DNA from: JBGAKG01 sp044224495
GTDB lineage: Bacteria; Myxococcota_A; Polyangia; Polyangiales; Polyangiaceae
Length of the DNA: 64,000 bases
Assembly (NCBI GenBank): GCA_044224495.1
Contig: JBGAKG010000036.1
Span: 1 to 64,000, forward strand
Direction of reading: 5' to 3'
The notes beneath the pieces were generated by a model, which was not told the origin of the DNA, did not search any database, and saw only the letters and a list, made by a program, of their open reading frames with translations. Shown here piece after piece: positions 17,467-25,383 of the stretch; positions within the stretch are counted from its first letter, which is position 1; each line of letters begins with the position of its first letter. The position numbers and the translations under genes were made by a program.

Positions 17467-18405
17467 CTACGCGAGCTCGGCCAGCAGCGCGTCGCGCTCT
17501 TCCAAGAGCTTCTTCGAGTTGATGGCCTTCTTGATCAGGCGCTTCGCTTCGGGGCGATCCCCCTCCGCCAGCTTCGGGAGCCAATCGGTCTTCAGGGCCG
17601 AGAGCTGCTCGCGCTGGGTCAGCTTCGTCGTCTCCAGGAACGTCGCCAGGCCGCCGAGGGCCTCCGACCGTGCTTCCGGAGCCGGGGCTGCGGACGCCGC
17701 GGGAGACGGCGCCGAGGACGCGGACGGAGCGGCCTCGACCGGCTTCGGGCCGGGCGCGCCGGCGCGGGGACGGCCGCCGTGCGCGGATTTGCGGTCGGCC
17801 CACTCACGGGGGAGCTTCCCCTGCTTTTGGGCCCACTCGCGGAGCTTCTTGGGCGCCTCGAGCATGTAGTCGACGTTCGTCGCGTCGGCGAGGACGCCCC
17901 ACGCGTGGAGACGCTGGGCGAGCGCGGCACGGCCGTCGGCTTCGTCGTCGACGAGCTCGCGGAGGGTGCAGGAGCCCCACACGTCGAAGTGGTGGTTGTG
18001 CGCGAGGCACGCGCTCTCGACCTGCGCGTTGCCGAGCACGAACGTGCCGTACTGCTCGCCTTCGCCGAAGAAGCGGTCGACGATCAGATCGCCGGCGACG
18101 ACGAGGTAGCCGTTCGTGAAGAGCGAGCGCGCGATCAGGTTGCCGCGGACGAAGACGAGGCCGCCCGTGTTGTCGCCCCACGCGTCGAGGACGAGATCGC
18201 CTTCGACGAACGTGGAGCCGCGATCGTCGTGGAGCTCGGCGAAGTCGAAGCGGCCGCCTGGAAAGACGGCGGCGCCGCTTCCGGCGTGACCATCGGTGAG
18301 GACCTTGCGGTCGATGTCCATTCCGATGCGGGCGCCCTTGCGCGCGAGAGCATCGGAGAACGGGGCGAGGAAAGCTTCGGCTTGAGCGGGAGTGAGACGA
18401 CGCAC
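17467..18405 (-). CDS. Beta-solenoid-like protein with C-terminal helical domain
   Basis: This 312-residue protein has no recognised family. Residues about 40-145 show repeating short strands of the type VEGDLVLDAWGDN, LVFVRGNLIA and YLVVAGDLIV, which resemble a small parallel beta-helix as in bactofilins or polymer-forming proteins. After a Pro/Ala/Ser-rich linker (about 200-245), the C-terminus is a charged helical segment rich in Lys, Glu and Leu. It is co-oriented with the SUFU gene 9 bp downstream. Its upstream edge is occupied by the REP repeats of the RAYT element, so its promoter may be displaced. Confidence 0.6.
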   Translation of the reverse strand: MRRLTPAQAEAFLAPFSDALARKGARIGMDIDRKVLTDGHAGSGAAVFPGGRFDFAELHDDRGSTFVEGDLVLDAWGDNTGGLVFVRGNLIARSLFTNGYLVVAGDLIVDRFFGEGEQYGTFVLGNAQVESACLAHNHHFDVWGSCTLRELVDDEADGRAALAQRLHAWGVLADATNVDYMLEAPKKLREWAQKQGKLPREWADRKSAHGGRPRAGAPGPKPVEAAPSASSAPSPAASAAPAPEARSEALGGLATFLETTKLTQREQLSALKTDWLPKLAEGDRPEAKRLIKKAINSKKLLEERDALLAELA

Positions 18406-18417
18406 GACGCGGAGCTT

Positions 18418-18482
18418 GGGGGGACGGTGTCAACCTTGTCAACCTTTGCCCGGGGGGACGGTGTCAACCTTGTCAACCTTTG
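18418..18482. repeat. REP-like repeat pair, left
   Basis: Two identical 31-bp units (18418-18448 and 18452-18482, period 34) share the core GACGGTGTCAACCTTGTC and end in AACCTTTG. Each holds a tandem GTCAACCTT doublet. The second unit overlaps the 3' end of the RAYT gene and supplies its last codons and TGA stop. Confidence 0.9.
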
Positions 18483-19405
18483 GCTGTGAGCGTCCGTACG
18501 ACGTCCGCAACCGCGCATCGCTCGTCGTCGTCGAGCGTTCGCCCCAGCACGACGGATGCGCGCTGCCGACTCACGCCGAGGACGTCCGCTGCTTGGCTGA
18601 GCGGGAGGCCCAGCTCCGCCGCTGCGTGAATCATGACTCGACGCGCATCACCTCGCGCGTACGGTCGCCGAAGGTCGGACGTAGTCACGGAGCAGCGAGA
18701 ACCCACCGCCGTCAGCACATCCGTGATCGCGGGTCGCAACGCCGCCAGCGGCCGCGCCACGAGCGGGACGGCACAAGGTTCCGTCAAGGTGGGAGTTCCG
18801 ACCTCGACCGCCCCTTCTCGCCGAGCCGCCAGCCGTACCGCGGAGAGGTCGGGGAGCTCCAAGGCTCCGACCCGTGAGGCAACGAGAGCGTCGAATCTGA
18901 CCGGATCGCTAGTGCACCCCGCTCGCGCCAGCCCCTCACCAACATGAAGCCAAGATGGCGCAGGCAGCCGCCCCGTGTACGCCGGGTGGCTGCTCCACTT
19001 CGTTGCCGCAGCGGTCTTCACGACCTCCGCCCGCACGGGATTGTTGTGGATGTATGCCAGTACTTCGAGGACTCGTTCGGGCGGAATGCCATGCGCCGAC
19101 GGCCGGTCCGCGAACAACGGCCCCAGGCGCTTCCGGCGGCCGTTCATCCAGTGAGCGAATGGCGAGTGAACGCGGCGCGCCCATGCCGCGAGCGGCATCC
19201 GCCCCGCCACGAGCGCCAGGTGAACGTGGTTGCTCATCACGCAGAACGCAAGGCAACGCCAATCGGTGCGCGAGAGGGCCCGGCCAAGGAGGACGAGGTA
19301 TTGCTCCCGCTCGCCATCCTCCTCGAAGAACCAGTTCCGGTCGACGAATCGGGAGATGACGTGGTGAACGGTATCGGGCTGAATGCAGCGTGCGATTCGG
19401 GGCAT
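18473..19405 (-). CDS. REP-associated tyrosine transposase (RAYT), TnpA_REP family
   Basis: This 310-residue protein has an N-terminal Y1/HUH nuclease domain related to IS200/IS605 TnpA: HHVISRFVDRNWFF (about 13-27), the metal-binding HUH motif in MSNHVHLALV (about 57-66), and the Tyr helix LAYIHNNPVRAEVV (about 115-128). The C-terminal part (about 240-290) ends in an HTH segment, AADVLGVSRQRASVV, like the DnaA C-terminal DNA-binding fold. It is expected to nick REP-like hairpins. The stop codon and last residues lie inside the flanking repeat. The start at 19405 is preceded by GGGGGG. Confidence 0.88.
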   Translation of the reverse strand: MPRIARCIQPDTVHHVISRFVDRNWFFEEDGEREQYLVLLGRALSRTDWRCLAFCVMSNHVHLALVAGRMPLAAWARRVHSPFAHWMNGRRKRLGPLFADRPSAHGIPPERVLEVLAYIHNNPVRAEVVKTAAATKWSSHPAYTGRLPAPSWLHVGEGLARAGCTSDPVRFDALVASRVGALELPDLSAVRLAARREGAVEVGTPTLTEPCAVPLVARPLAALRPAITDVLTAVGSRCSVTTSDLRRPYARGDARRVMIHAAAELGLPLSQAADVLGVSRQRASVVLGRTLDDDERCAVADVVRTLTAKG

Positions 19406-19428
19406 GCCCCCCGTTCGGTCCGACGGGG

Positions 19429-19492
19429 CAAAAGGTTGACAAGGTTGACACCGTCCCCCTCGCCAAAGGTTGACAAGGTTGACACCGTCCCC
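19429..19492. repeat. REP-like repeat pair, right
   Basis: Two copies of the same unit in inverted orientation to the left pair: 19429-19459 (with one extra A) and 19464-19492. The core reads GACAAGGTTGACACCGTC on this strand. They lie between the RAYT start and the ftsQ stop, ending 15 bp before the ftsQ 3' end. Confidence 0.88.
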
Positions 19493-19506
19493 TCAGCCGG
19501 GCGCCG

Positions 19507-20454
19507 TCAGCGGACGCGCGCGACGACGCGATCGCCTCGCGCTTCGTTGTCCGCCAGGATCGCGTCGGGCTTCTGGCCCCGGTGCTCGAGCTCGCGCAGC
19601 ACCGCTGCGCACTCGTCGAGCTTCCGACGGTACGGCGGCGAACCCAACACCAGCGACACGCCCGCCTGCCCCACCACGAGCGTGATGCCGCCGGACTTCT
19701 CGACGTGGACCTCTTCCAGCGTCCACCGCGAGCCCAGCGTGCTCTGCGCGTAGTCCGCTGCGATGTCGAGCGCCCGCTGCAGCGTCCGCGTCAGACCTTC
19801 TCGGTCGGTCGCGATCGCGTCCGCCGCGAGCCCCGTCACCACCGGCAGGTCCGAAGGATCCCCGGGCTCCACCCGCTTGAAGACCTCGCCCGTCGGCGAC
19901 ACCAGGTAGCTGTCGTCGAGCGCGACGATCGCCACCGCCGTCCGCTCTTTCACCGAGATCAGCACCGTGTCGGGCAAGCGGCGACCGAGCGTCGCTTCGG
20001 CGATCCACGGATCCGCCTCGATCTTCCGCTTCGCCGCGTCGAGATCGATCGCGAACACGTTCTTGCCGAGCGTGACCCCACCCTCGTCGAGGATGGCTTC
20101 CTTGGGCCGCCGCACGTTCCCTTCGACGACCGTCTCCTTCAGCGCGAAGCGCGGGCTCGTATCGACGTAGCGGCGCGCTCCCCACGCGACCCCGAGCGAC
20201 ACCGCGGCGACGAGCGCGACGCCGAGGACCGTCCGCGCCTTCGCCATCACGACGCCGAGTCGACTCGGTCCCGCCGGCGCCTTCGGGGGCGCCGCGTGCT
20301 TCTTCCGCGCGACCGGCGGCAACGACGGCGCATCGAGCGCGGCGCGCGCCTCTTCCAGATCGGCGCCCTCGAGCCCACCCAGGACGTCGGGCGCCGGCTC
20401 CACCTTCTTCAAGCGGCGGTTCTGCGGCCGCGGCGGGCGCGGAGCACCGGTCAC
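19507..20454 (-). CDS. ftsQ: Cell division protein FtsQ/DivIB
   Basis: This 315-residue bitopic division protein belongs to the FtsQBL complex. It has a basic, Pro-rich cytoplasmic tail of about 70 residues, one transmembrane helix (VLGVALVAAVSLGVAWGA, about 76-93) and a POTRA domain starting at FALKETVVEGN (about 103), followed by a beta domain with WIAEATLGRRLPDTVLISV. It overlaps murC by 4 bases (ATGA), as in many dcw clusters. Downstream lie the RAYT element and foreign genes rather than ftsA directly. Confidence 0.9.
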   Translation of the reverse strand: MTGAPRPPRPQNRRLKKVEPAPDVLGGLEGADLEEARAALDAPSLPPVARKKHAAPPKAPAGPSRLGVVMAKARTVLGVALVAAVSLGVAWGARRYVDTSPRFALKETVVEGNVRRPKEAILDEGGVTLGKNVFAIDLDAAKRKIEADPWIAEATLGRRLPDTVLISVKERTAVAIVALDDSYLVSPTGEVFKRVEPGDPSDLPVVTGLAADAIATDREGLTRTLQRALDIAADYAQSTLGSRWTLEEVHVEKSGGITLVVGQAGVSLVLGSPPYRRKLDECAAVLRELEHRGQKPDAILADNEARGDRVVARVR

Positions 20455-21860
20455 GGCTTCACCTCGGCCGACAGCGTCGCAAGCAGGTCGCGCGCGCTCG
20501 CGTTGATGTCACCGGCCCCGAGCGCGATCACCAGATCGCCGGGCCGCACGATCGCGAGGAGCTCGTCCTTGATCGCCTTCTTGTCCTTCACGTACTTCAC
20601 GGAGTGGTGACCGTGGGCGTGGATCGCCTCGGCCAGCGACTCGCCGGTCGCGCCCGGGATCGGCGCCTCGCCCGCCGCGTACACCTCGGTCACGAGCAGA
20701 ACGTCCGCCTTGTTGAACGCGCGCGTGAACTCGCCGAACAGCGACTGCGTGCGGGTGTAACGGTGCGGTTGGAACGCGACCACCACGCGCCGATCGAAGC
20801 CGCGCTGGGCGGCGTCGAGGGTCGCCTCGACCTCGGCCGGGTGATGCCCGTAGTCGTCGACGATCATGACGTCGCCCGACTTGCCCTCGCGCGTGATCGC
20901 GGGCTGTCCCAAAACGGTAAATCGGCGTTGGACGCCGTGGAAGGCCGCGATGGCGCTCTTCGTCACGTCGAGCGGGACCTCGAGCTCGTCGGCCGCGGCG
21001 ATGACGGCGAGCGCGTTCTGCACGTTGTGCTGGCCCGGCATCCGCACGACGAACTCGCCCAGGAGCTGGTCGCGCCGGTACGCGGTGAAGTGCGTCTCCA
21101 GCCCCTCGAAGCGCAGGTTCTTGGCGCGGTAGTCCGCTTGCCGCGACATCCCGTACGTCACGTGGCGGCGCTGGATCCGCGGCAGGATCTCCTGCACGTG
21201 CGGGTGGTCCACGCAGAGCACGCACAGCCCGTAGAACGGGACCTGGTTCGCGTGCTGGACGAAGGCGTCCTTCACCTTCTCGTGCGTCCCGTAGTGATCC
21301 AAGTGCTCGGGGTCGATGTTCGTCACGACCGCGATCGTCGGGCTCAGGCGGAGGAACGAGCCGTCGCTCTCGTCGGCCTCGGCCACGAAGAGATCGCCCG
21401 CACCGAGCCGCGCGTTCGAGCCGAGCGCGTTCACCTTCCCGCCGACCACGACCGTCGGATCGAGGCCCGCCTGGCGGAGCACGGTCGCCACCATCGACGT
21501 GGTGGTCGTCTTGCCGTGCGACCCCGCGATCGTCACGCAGTACTTCACGCGCATCAGCTCGGCGAGCATCTCGCCGCGCGAGATGATCGGGATCTCGAGC
21601 GCGCGGGCGCGTGCGATCTCGGGGTTCTGCATCGAGACCGCGCTCGAGTAGACGACGACGTCCGCCCCCTGCACGTTCTCGGCGCGATGACCGACGTCGA
21701 TCCGGACGCCCATCGTCTCGAGCCGCCGCGTGTTGTCGTTCGGCTTCAGGTCCGAGCCCGAAACGTCGAAGTCCATCGTCCGCAGGATCTCGGCGAGACC
21801 GCTCATCCCGATCCCGCCGATCCCGACGAAGTGGGCGTGCCGCACGCGTCCGCGAAACAT
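20451..21860 (-). CDS. murC: UDP-N-acetylmuramate--L-alanine ligase
   Basis: This 469-residue cytoplasmic Mur ligase adds L-Ala to UDP-MurNAc. Motifs are the N-terminal Rossmann HFVGIGGIGMSGLAEIL, the ATP P-loop TIAGSHGKTTTTSM (about 110-123), EADESDGSF (about 165), NIDPEHLDHY (about 185) and DDYGHHPAEVEAT (about 345). The start ATG 21860 overlaps the murG stop by one base (TGATG). A much longer open frame upstream in the same frame is antisense-like Arg-rich noise over murG. MurC is followed by ftsQ without murB or ddl. Confidence 0.97.
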   Translation of the reverse strand: MFRGRVRHAHFVGIGGIGMSGLAEILRTMDFDVSGSDLKPNDNTRRLETMGVRIDVGHRAENVQGADVVVYSSAVSMQNPEIARARALEIPIISRGEMLAELMRVKYCVTIAGSHGKTTTTSMVATVLRQAGLDPTVVVGGKVNALGSNARLGAGDLFVAEADESDGSFLRLSPTIAVVTNIDPEHLDHYGTHEKVKDAFVQHANQVPFYGLCVLCVDHPHVQEILPRIQRRHVTYGMSRQADYRAKNLRFEGLETHFTAYRRDQLLGEFVVRMPGQHNVQNALAVIAAADELEVPLDVTKSAIAAFHGVQRRFTVLGQPAITREGKSGDVMIVDDYGHHPAEVEATLDAAQRGFDRRVVVAFQPHRYTRTQSLFGEFTRAFNKADVLLVTEVYAAGEAPIPGATGESLAEAIHAHGHHSVKYVKDKKAIKDELLAIVRPGDLVIALGAGDINASARDLLATLSAEVKP

Positions 21861-23023
21861 CAGTTGATCTCCAACCGCGAGGGGCCTTCGCCGTTCTTGC
21901 CGTTCCGTCCGTTTCGACCACTCGAGCCGCTCCGCGCGACCCGAAACGGAAGTCCCCCGAGCGCGAGCAGGTCGCCCGCTGCGTCCCAGGCGGCGTGCGG
22001 CTTCCCGATCGCACGCGCCGCGTCGGCCATGCGCTGGAGCGCCGCGTCGTCGCCGAGGAGCGCGCCGAGCTCGGCCGTCAGCCGCTCCACGCTCGCGTCC
22101 CCCTGCGGCAGCACGCGCGCCCCGCCGGCGCGCTCCATCGCGCGCGCGTTCTTGGTCTGGTGATCGTCGGCTGCGAACGGGAACGGTACGAACACCGCCG
22201 CGCGCCCGATCGCCGCGAGCTCGGCGACCGTCCCGGCGCCCGAGCGCGCGAGCACCAGGTCCGCGCTGCGGAGCGCCGCCGGCACGTCGTCGAGGAACGG
22301 ACGAACGTCCACTGCGAGCCCACGCTCGGCGTAGGCAGCGCGGACCGCCGCATCGTTGCCGCGCCCGGTCTGGTGGACGATCTCCAGCCCCGGATGCGCC
22401 CTGGTCAACGCGACGGCGACCTCCGGCAAGCGCTCGTTGATCGCCTGCGCCCCCAACGAGCCGCCCATCACGAGGAGCCGCTTCTTCGTCCCAACTTGGT
22501 ACGGGTGGGGCTCGAAGCCGGCGCGGAGGGGAACGCCGATCTCGCGTCGCACGCCCTCGCTGAACCGGGCAGCCACGTCCGGCCACGTCACGTACGCGCG
22601 CTTCGCGAACGGCGCCAGGAGCCGGTTCGTCAGCCCGAGCACGCCGTTCGGCTCGAAGACCGCGATCGGGACGCGCGCGATCGCCGCCGCGAGCGCGACC
22701 GGACCCGCCGCATAGCCGCCCACGCTGAGCACGACGGCCGGGTCGATCCCGCGCACCAGTCGCAGCGCGCGGAAGGTCGCCTTCGCCGCCGTGAACGCCC
22801 CGCCGAGCGCGCGCTTCGCGCCCCCGCCCTTCATCGGCGAGACCTCGAGCAGCTCCAGCCGGTACCCGCGCGCCGGGACGACGTCCTTCTCGATCCCGCG
22901 GGCGGTGCCGCAGAAGATGACCTCGACGTCGGCCAACGCCACGAGCGCGTCGGCCACCGCGAGCCCCGGGAAGACGTGTCCGCCGGTTCCACCCCCCGCG
23001 ATGATGATCCGAGGCCTGCTCAT
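21860..23023 (-). CDS. murG: UDP-GlcNAc:lipid I N-acetylglucosaminyltransferase
   Basis: This 387-residue GT28 enzyme makes lipid II on the inner face of the cytoplasmic membrane. The N-terminal loop GGGTGGHVFPGLAVADAL, the second G-loop MGGSLGAQAINE (about 190), FPFAADDHQTKNA (about 285) and GAGTVAEL (about 270) are all conserved. The last 30 residues are an Arg/Gly/Asn-rich tail (GSSGRNGRNGKNG) beyond the usual length. It overlaps murC by one base. Palindrome copy 3 at 22488 lies inside it, encoding TAC CAA GTT GGG. Confidence 0.97.
   Translation of the reverse strand: MSRPRIIIAGGGTGGHVFPGLAVADALVALADVEVIFCGTARGIEKDVVPARGYRLELLEVSPMKGGGAKRALGGAFTAAKATFRALRLVRGIDPAVVLSVGGYAAGPVALAAAIARVPIAVFEPNGVLGLTNRLLAPFAKRAYVTWPDVAARFSEGVRREIGVPLRAGFEPHPYQVGTKKRLLVMGGSLGAQAINERLPEVAVALTRAHPGLEIVHQTGRGNDAAVRAAYAERGLAVDVRPFLDDVPAALRSADLVLARSGAGTVAELAAIGRAAVFVPFPFAADDHQTKNARAMERAGGARVLPQGDASVERLTAELGALLGDDAALQRMADAARAIGKPHAAWDAAGDLLALGGLPFRVARSGSSGRNGRNGKNGEGPSRLEIN
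22488..22502. repeat. Iterated palindrome copy 3 (GTCCCAACTTGGTAC)
   Basis: This copy has one mismatch to GTACCAANTTGGTAC. It lies inside murG and encodes PYQVGT with CAA and GTT codons where this genome mostly uses CAG and GTC or GTG. Confidence 0.6.
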
Positions 23024-23059
23024 GCGCTTGCACCGTTCAAGCGTGCGGCGCCGGAAAGG

Positions 23060-23569
23060 TCAAGAATTCGGCTCGCGCAGCGGCAGCTCATGCACGGAGA
23101 ACGCCCGGCCGCCCACCGTGAAGTCCCGCCCCGGCACCGCCACGAAGCCCGCCCGCGCGTAGAGGCGGTGCGCGGCCCGCATGGTCGGCTGCGTCCACAG
23201 GATCATCCGCCGCGCCCCCTCCTGTCGTGCGCGCGCGATCGCCCCGGCGATCAGGGCCGCCCCCACGCCCTGCCCCCGGGCTTCGGCCGCGACCGCGAGC
23301 AGGTGCATCTCCGCTTCGCCCGGCGCCGCGAGCCGCCGCGCCGGCGACGTCCACGGCACGACGACCACCATCCCCCCGACCACCGCCCCGCCCGCGTGCG
23401 GGAGCATCGCGAGGAGCACGTGCCCGCGCTGACGGACCGCGCGCTCGTCGAAGAGCGACGCCGCGATCTCGGGCGCGGTGTACCCCTCGCCGACGTAGAC
23501 GTCGTTCAGGAGCCGCGAGAGCGTGCCCGGCGGTGCGGGCGCGGTGGCGTCGTCCACGAGGATCGGCAT
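23060..23569 (-). CDS. GNAT-family N-acetyltransferase
   Basis: This 169-residue acetyltransferase has the GNAT fold: strands ending in EMHLLAVAAEARGQGVGAALI (about 88-108), which contains the acetyl-CoA pyrophosphate loop RGQGVGAAL, then helix and LYARAGFVAVPGRDF (about 136-150). It uses acetyl-CoA on an unknown amine. The ATG at 23569 gives the first residues MPILVDD with no signal. It precedes murG by 36 bp on the same strand and could be co-transcribed with it. Confidence 0.85.
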   Translation of the reverse strand: MPILVDDATAPAPPGTLSRLLNDVYVGEGYTAPEIAASLFDERAVRQRGHVLLAMLPHAGGAVVGGMVVVVPWTSPARRLAAPGEAEMHLLAVAAEARGQGVGAALIAGAIARARQEGARRMILWTQPTMRAAHRLYARAGFVAVPGRDFTVGGRAFSVHELPLREPNS

Positions 23570-23622
23570 CGCCCCAACCTGAGGCCTTCGCCGGGCGCGT
23601 GCCACGGACAATTTGTGATCGG

Positions 23623-25206
23623 TCAGGAGGCCGCGCGCCGGCGCGAGCGCCGCCCGCGCAGGAGCAAGAGCGCCACGACCGCACCCGCCACGCTCGGGCC
23701 ATCCACGCCGCTGGCCGTGCAGCTGCAGCCGCCCGCCTCCGGCGCCAGCGTCGGATCGGTGCCGGCCTCCGCGAAGGTGACGTACACGTGTCCCGTCATC
23801 GTGCGCATCGCGCTCCCGGACCACACCTCGAAGCGGTAGCGATCCTCGCCGCTGGCCGGTGCGCGGACGGGGAGCGAGAACGACTCGTCTCCGCCCGCCA
23901 ACGTGAGCTCCGCCCCGCGCTCGCCGTTCTTCACCCAGTAGCCGACGTTGCCGGCGCTCGCGCCCTTCACGACGGCACGCAGCGTGGTCCCCCGCGCCGC
24001 CACGCCATCGCCGATCATCGCGTCGGTCCCGGCCGGCAGCTTCGCGAAGAGCTCCACCATCGGGTCCTTCGCGTCCTGGAGCTTCACGACCGTGCGCCCC
24101 TTCTTCAGCGCGTCGAGGATGCCCGCGACGCTGAGCGCGTCCGCAAACACCATCGTCGTGGGGCTGCCGATCGGGCTGTCCCGCGCGCCGGTCGCCTGGC
24201 CGGCGGAGTGATCGTCGCTCCCGCCGATCGCGGCCACGTGGTGCCCGGCCGCGCAGAGCGCATCCCACTTGGCCTGCGCGCTCGCGCTGAAGAGCAAGCC
24301 CGATTGGCGCCAGCCACCGGTGGCGATCTCCACGGAGTCGATCTTCGCGTCGGTCACGGGTTGCTTCCACGCGCAGCCGATGCAGAGATCGCCGAGGTCG
24401 AGCGTCGGGTGGTTGATCGAGAAGAGCGCGCCTTGCGCGTGGATCGCATCGACCGCGCCGTCGATGGTCACGCCGGGCTGCCCAATCTTGTGATCGACCC
24501 ACTTCGTCGCGCCGATCGCGTTCGCGTGCCCGGCATACGTCGTGTACTCGATGCCCGGGACCAAGAGCACGCCTTGGGTGTTCGTACCCGCGAACAGGTC
24601 GAGCTGCGTCACCACGTTGTGATCGCTGATCTCGACGAAATCGAGCCCCGCGTTCTTCGCCGTCTGCACCATCTCGTCGAGCGTGGGCTTCGCGTCGCCG
24701 CTCTCGCGCGAGTGGGCGTGGAAGTCGCCCGCGTACCACGCTGGTCCCTTGCGGAGCGCGGCCACCGGCGCGTACGGGGTGCGGGTCTGCGGCGCGAGGG
24801 TCGGCACATCGCGGAACGTGATCGTGATGGCGTACGTGGCCGGCGTCTTCACGATCTTCGCCTTCCCGACGACCACCTTCCACTCGCCCGCCACGATCGG
24901 CCCCGGCACGTAGCTCCGCGACGCCGCCGTCGCGTTGACGACGACGTTCTCGGTGTTGCCGCCGCCCCACCCACGGTTGCCGGCCTGGTCGTAGAGGCCC
25001 CAGTCCAGGATGTTGTCGGGCGACTCGTCGTCGTGCGCGATCTCGATCTCGACCGTGTTGGCCGGGACCGTGAACGGGACGAAGAAGTGATCGAGTCCGT
25101 CGGTCGGGACTTGGCCCTTCAGCGTGACGGTCGAGTCGGCGCGGGCGCCGGTCGCGAAGAGGAGGACGGCAGGGACGATGACCGGGGCCAGGCGCGCGAG
25201 TCTCAC
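23623..25206 (-). CDS. Secreted PHP-domain metallohydrolase with MYXO-CTERM-like anchor
   Basis: This 527-residue exported protein has a signal peptide (LARLAPVIVPAVLLFATGARA) and an N-terminal beta-sandwich of about 110 residues. Its PHP phosphoesterase domain shows metal-binding residues in FHAHSRESGD (about 160), ISDHN (about 190), NHPTLDLGDLC (about 265) and GGSDDH (about 330). The C-terminus has a Cys pair CSC followed by a hydrophobic stretch and an Arg-rich end (GRRSRRR), as in MYXO-CTERM sorting tails. A GTG at 25206 gives the best signal peptide; an ATG at 25242 adds 12 residues. It is likely a surface-exposed phosphoesterase; the substrate is unknown. Confidence 0.78.
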   Translation of the reverse strand: MRLARLAPVIVPAVLLFATGARADSTVTLKGQVPTDGLDHFFVPFTVPANTVEIEIAHDDESPDNILDWGLYDQAGNRGWGGGNTENVVVNATAASRSYVPGPIVAGEWKVVVGKAKIVKTPATYAITITFRDVPTLAPQTRTPYAPVAALRKGPAWYAGDFHAHSRESGDAKPTLDEMVQTAKNAGLDFVEISDHNVVTQLDLFAGTNTQGVLLVPGIEYTTYAGHANAIGATKWVDHKIGQPGVTIDGAVDAIHAQGALFSINHPTLDLGDLCIGCAWKQPVTDAKIDSVEIATGGWRQSGLLFSASAQAKWDALCAAGHHVAAIGGSDDHSAGQATGARDSPIGSPTTMVFADALSVAGILDALKKGRTVVKLQDAKDPMVELFAKLPAGTDAMIGDGVAARGTTLRAVVKGASAGNVGYWVKNGERGAELTLAGGDESFSLPVRAPASGEDRYRFEVWSGSAMRTMTGHVYVTFAEAGTDPTLAPEAGGCSCTASGVDGPSVAGAVVALLLLRGRRSRRRAAS

Positions 25207-25312
25207 GGTCCCAGTCTCCGCCGAGCACCGCGCCCGCAGCAACCCCGAACCGACACGTACCTACATCGCGCCCGTTGGATCCGCGGGACGCGATGTGATC
25301 ACGAGCGATCCG

Positions 25313-25327
25313 GTACCAATCTGGGAC
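25313..25327. repeat. Iterated palindrome copy 4 (GTACCAATCTGGGAC), intergenic
   Basis: This is the one intergenic copy of the GTACCAANTTGGTAC motif (2 mismatches). It lies between the divergent PHP gene and the secreted-protein gene at 25384, about 60 bp upstream of the latter. Confidence 0.5.
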
Positions 25328-25383
25328 CACTGCGATTCTCGCCGAAACGGCGCGTGGCACGGTCTACGCAAAGACCGCTCGTC

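Larger units (their letters stand above)
18418..19492 (-). mobile_element. RAYT/REP element inserted between ftsQ and the SUFU pair
   Basis: A REP-associated tyrosine transposase gene is bracketed by a pair of 31-bp repeats on each side, with the two pairs in inverted orientation, like terminal repeats. The element is about 1.08 kb and interrupts the dcw gene order. RAYTs are usually vertically inherited domesticated transposases that act on REP sequences, so the repeats here are the likely substrates. No clear target duplication was seen at the edges. Confidence 0.75.

Noticed and set aside
18418..19492. Regularly spaced repeats resembling a CRISPR array
   Set aside because: There are only two units on each side, with 3-4 base gaps, in inverted orientation around a transposase gene. 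This is a REP/RAYT layout.
20906..20920. GTCCCAAAACGGTAA in murC as a further palindrome copy
   Set aside because: It has four mismatches and poor symmetry, although the local codons (TTT, TTG) are unusual. It was not counted.
20451..23033. Single 860-codon open frame covering murC and murG
   Set aside because: The upstream half is Arg/Gly-rich noise in a frame other than murG. The real murC starts at 21860, where its Rossmann motif begins and a TGATG overlap with murG is seen.
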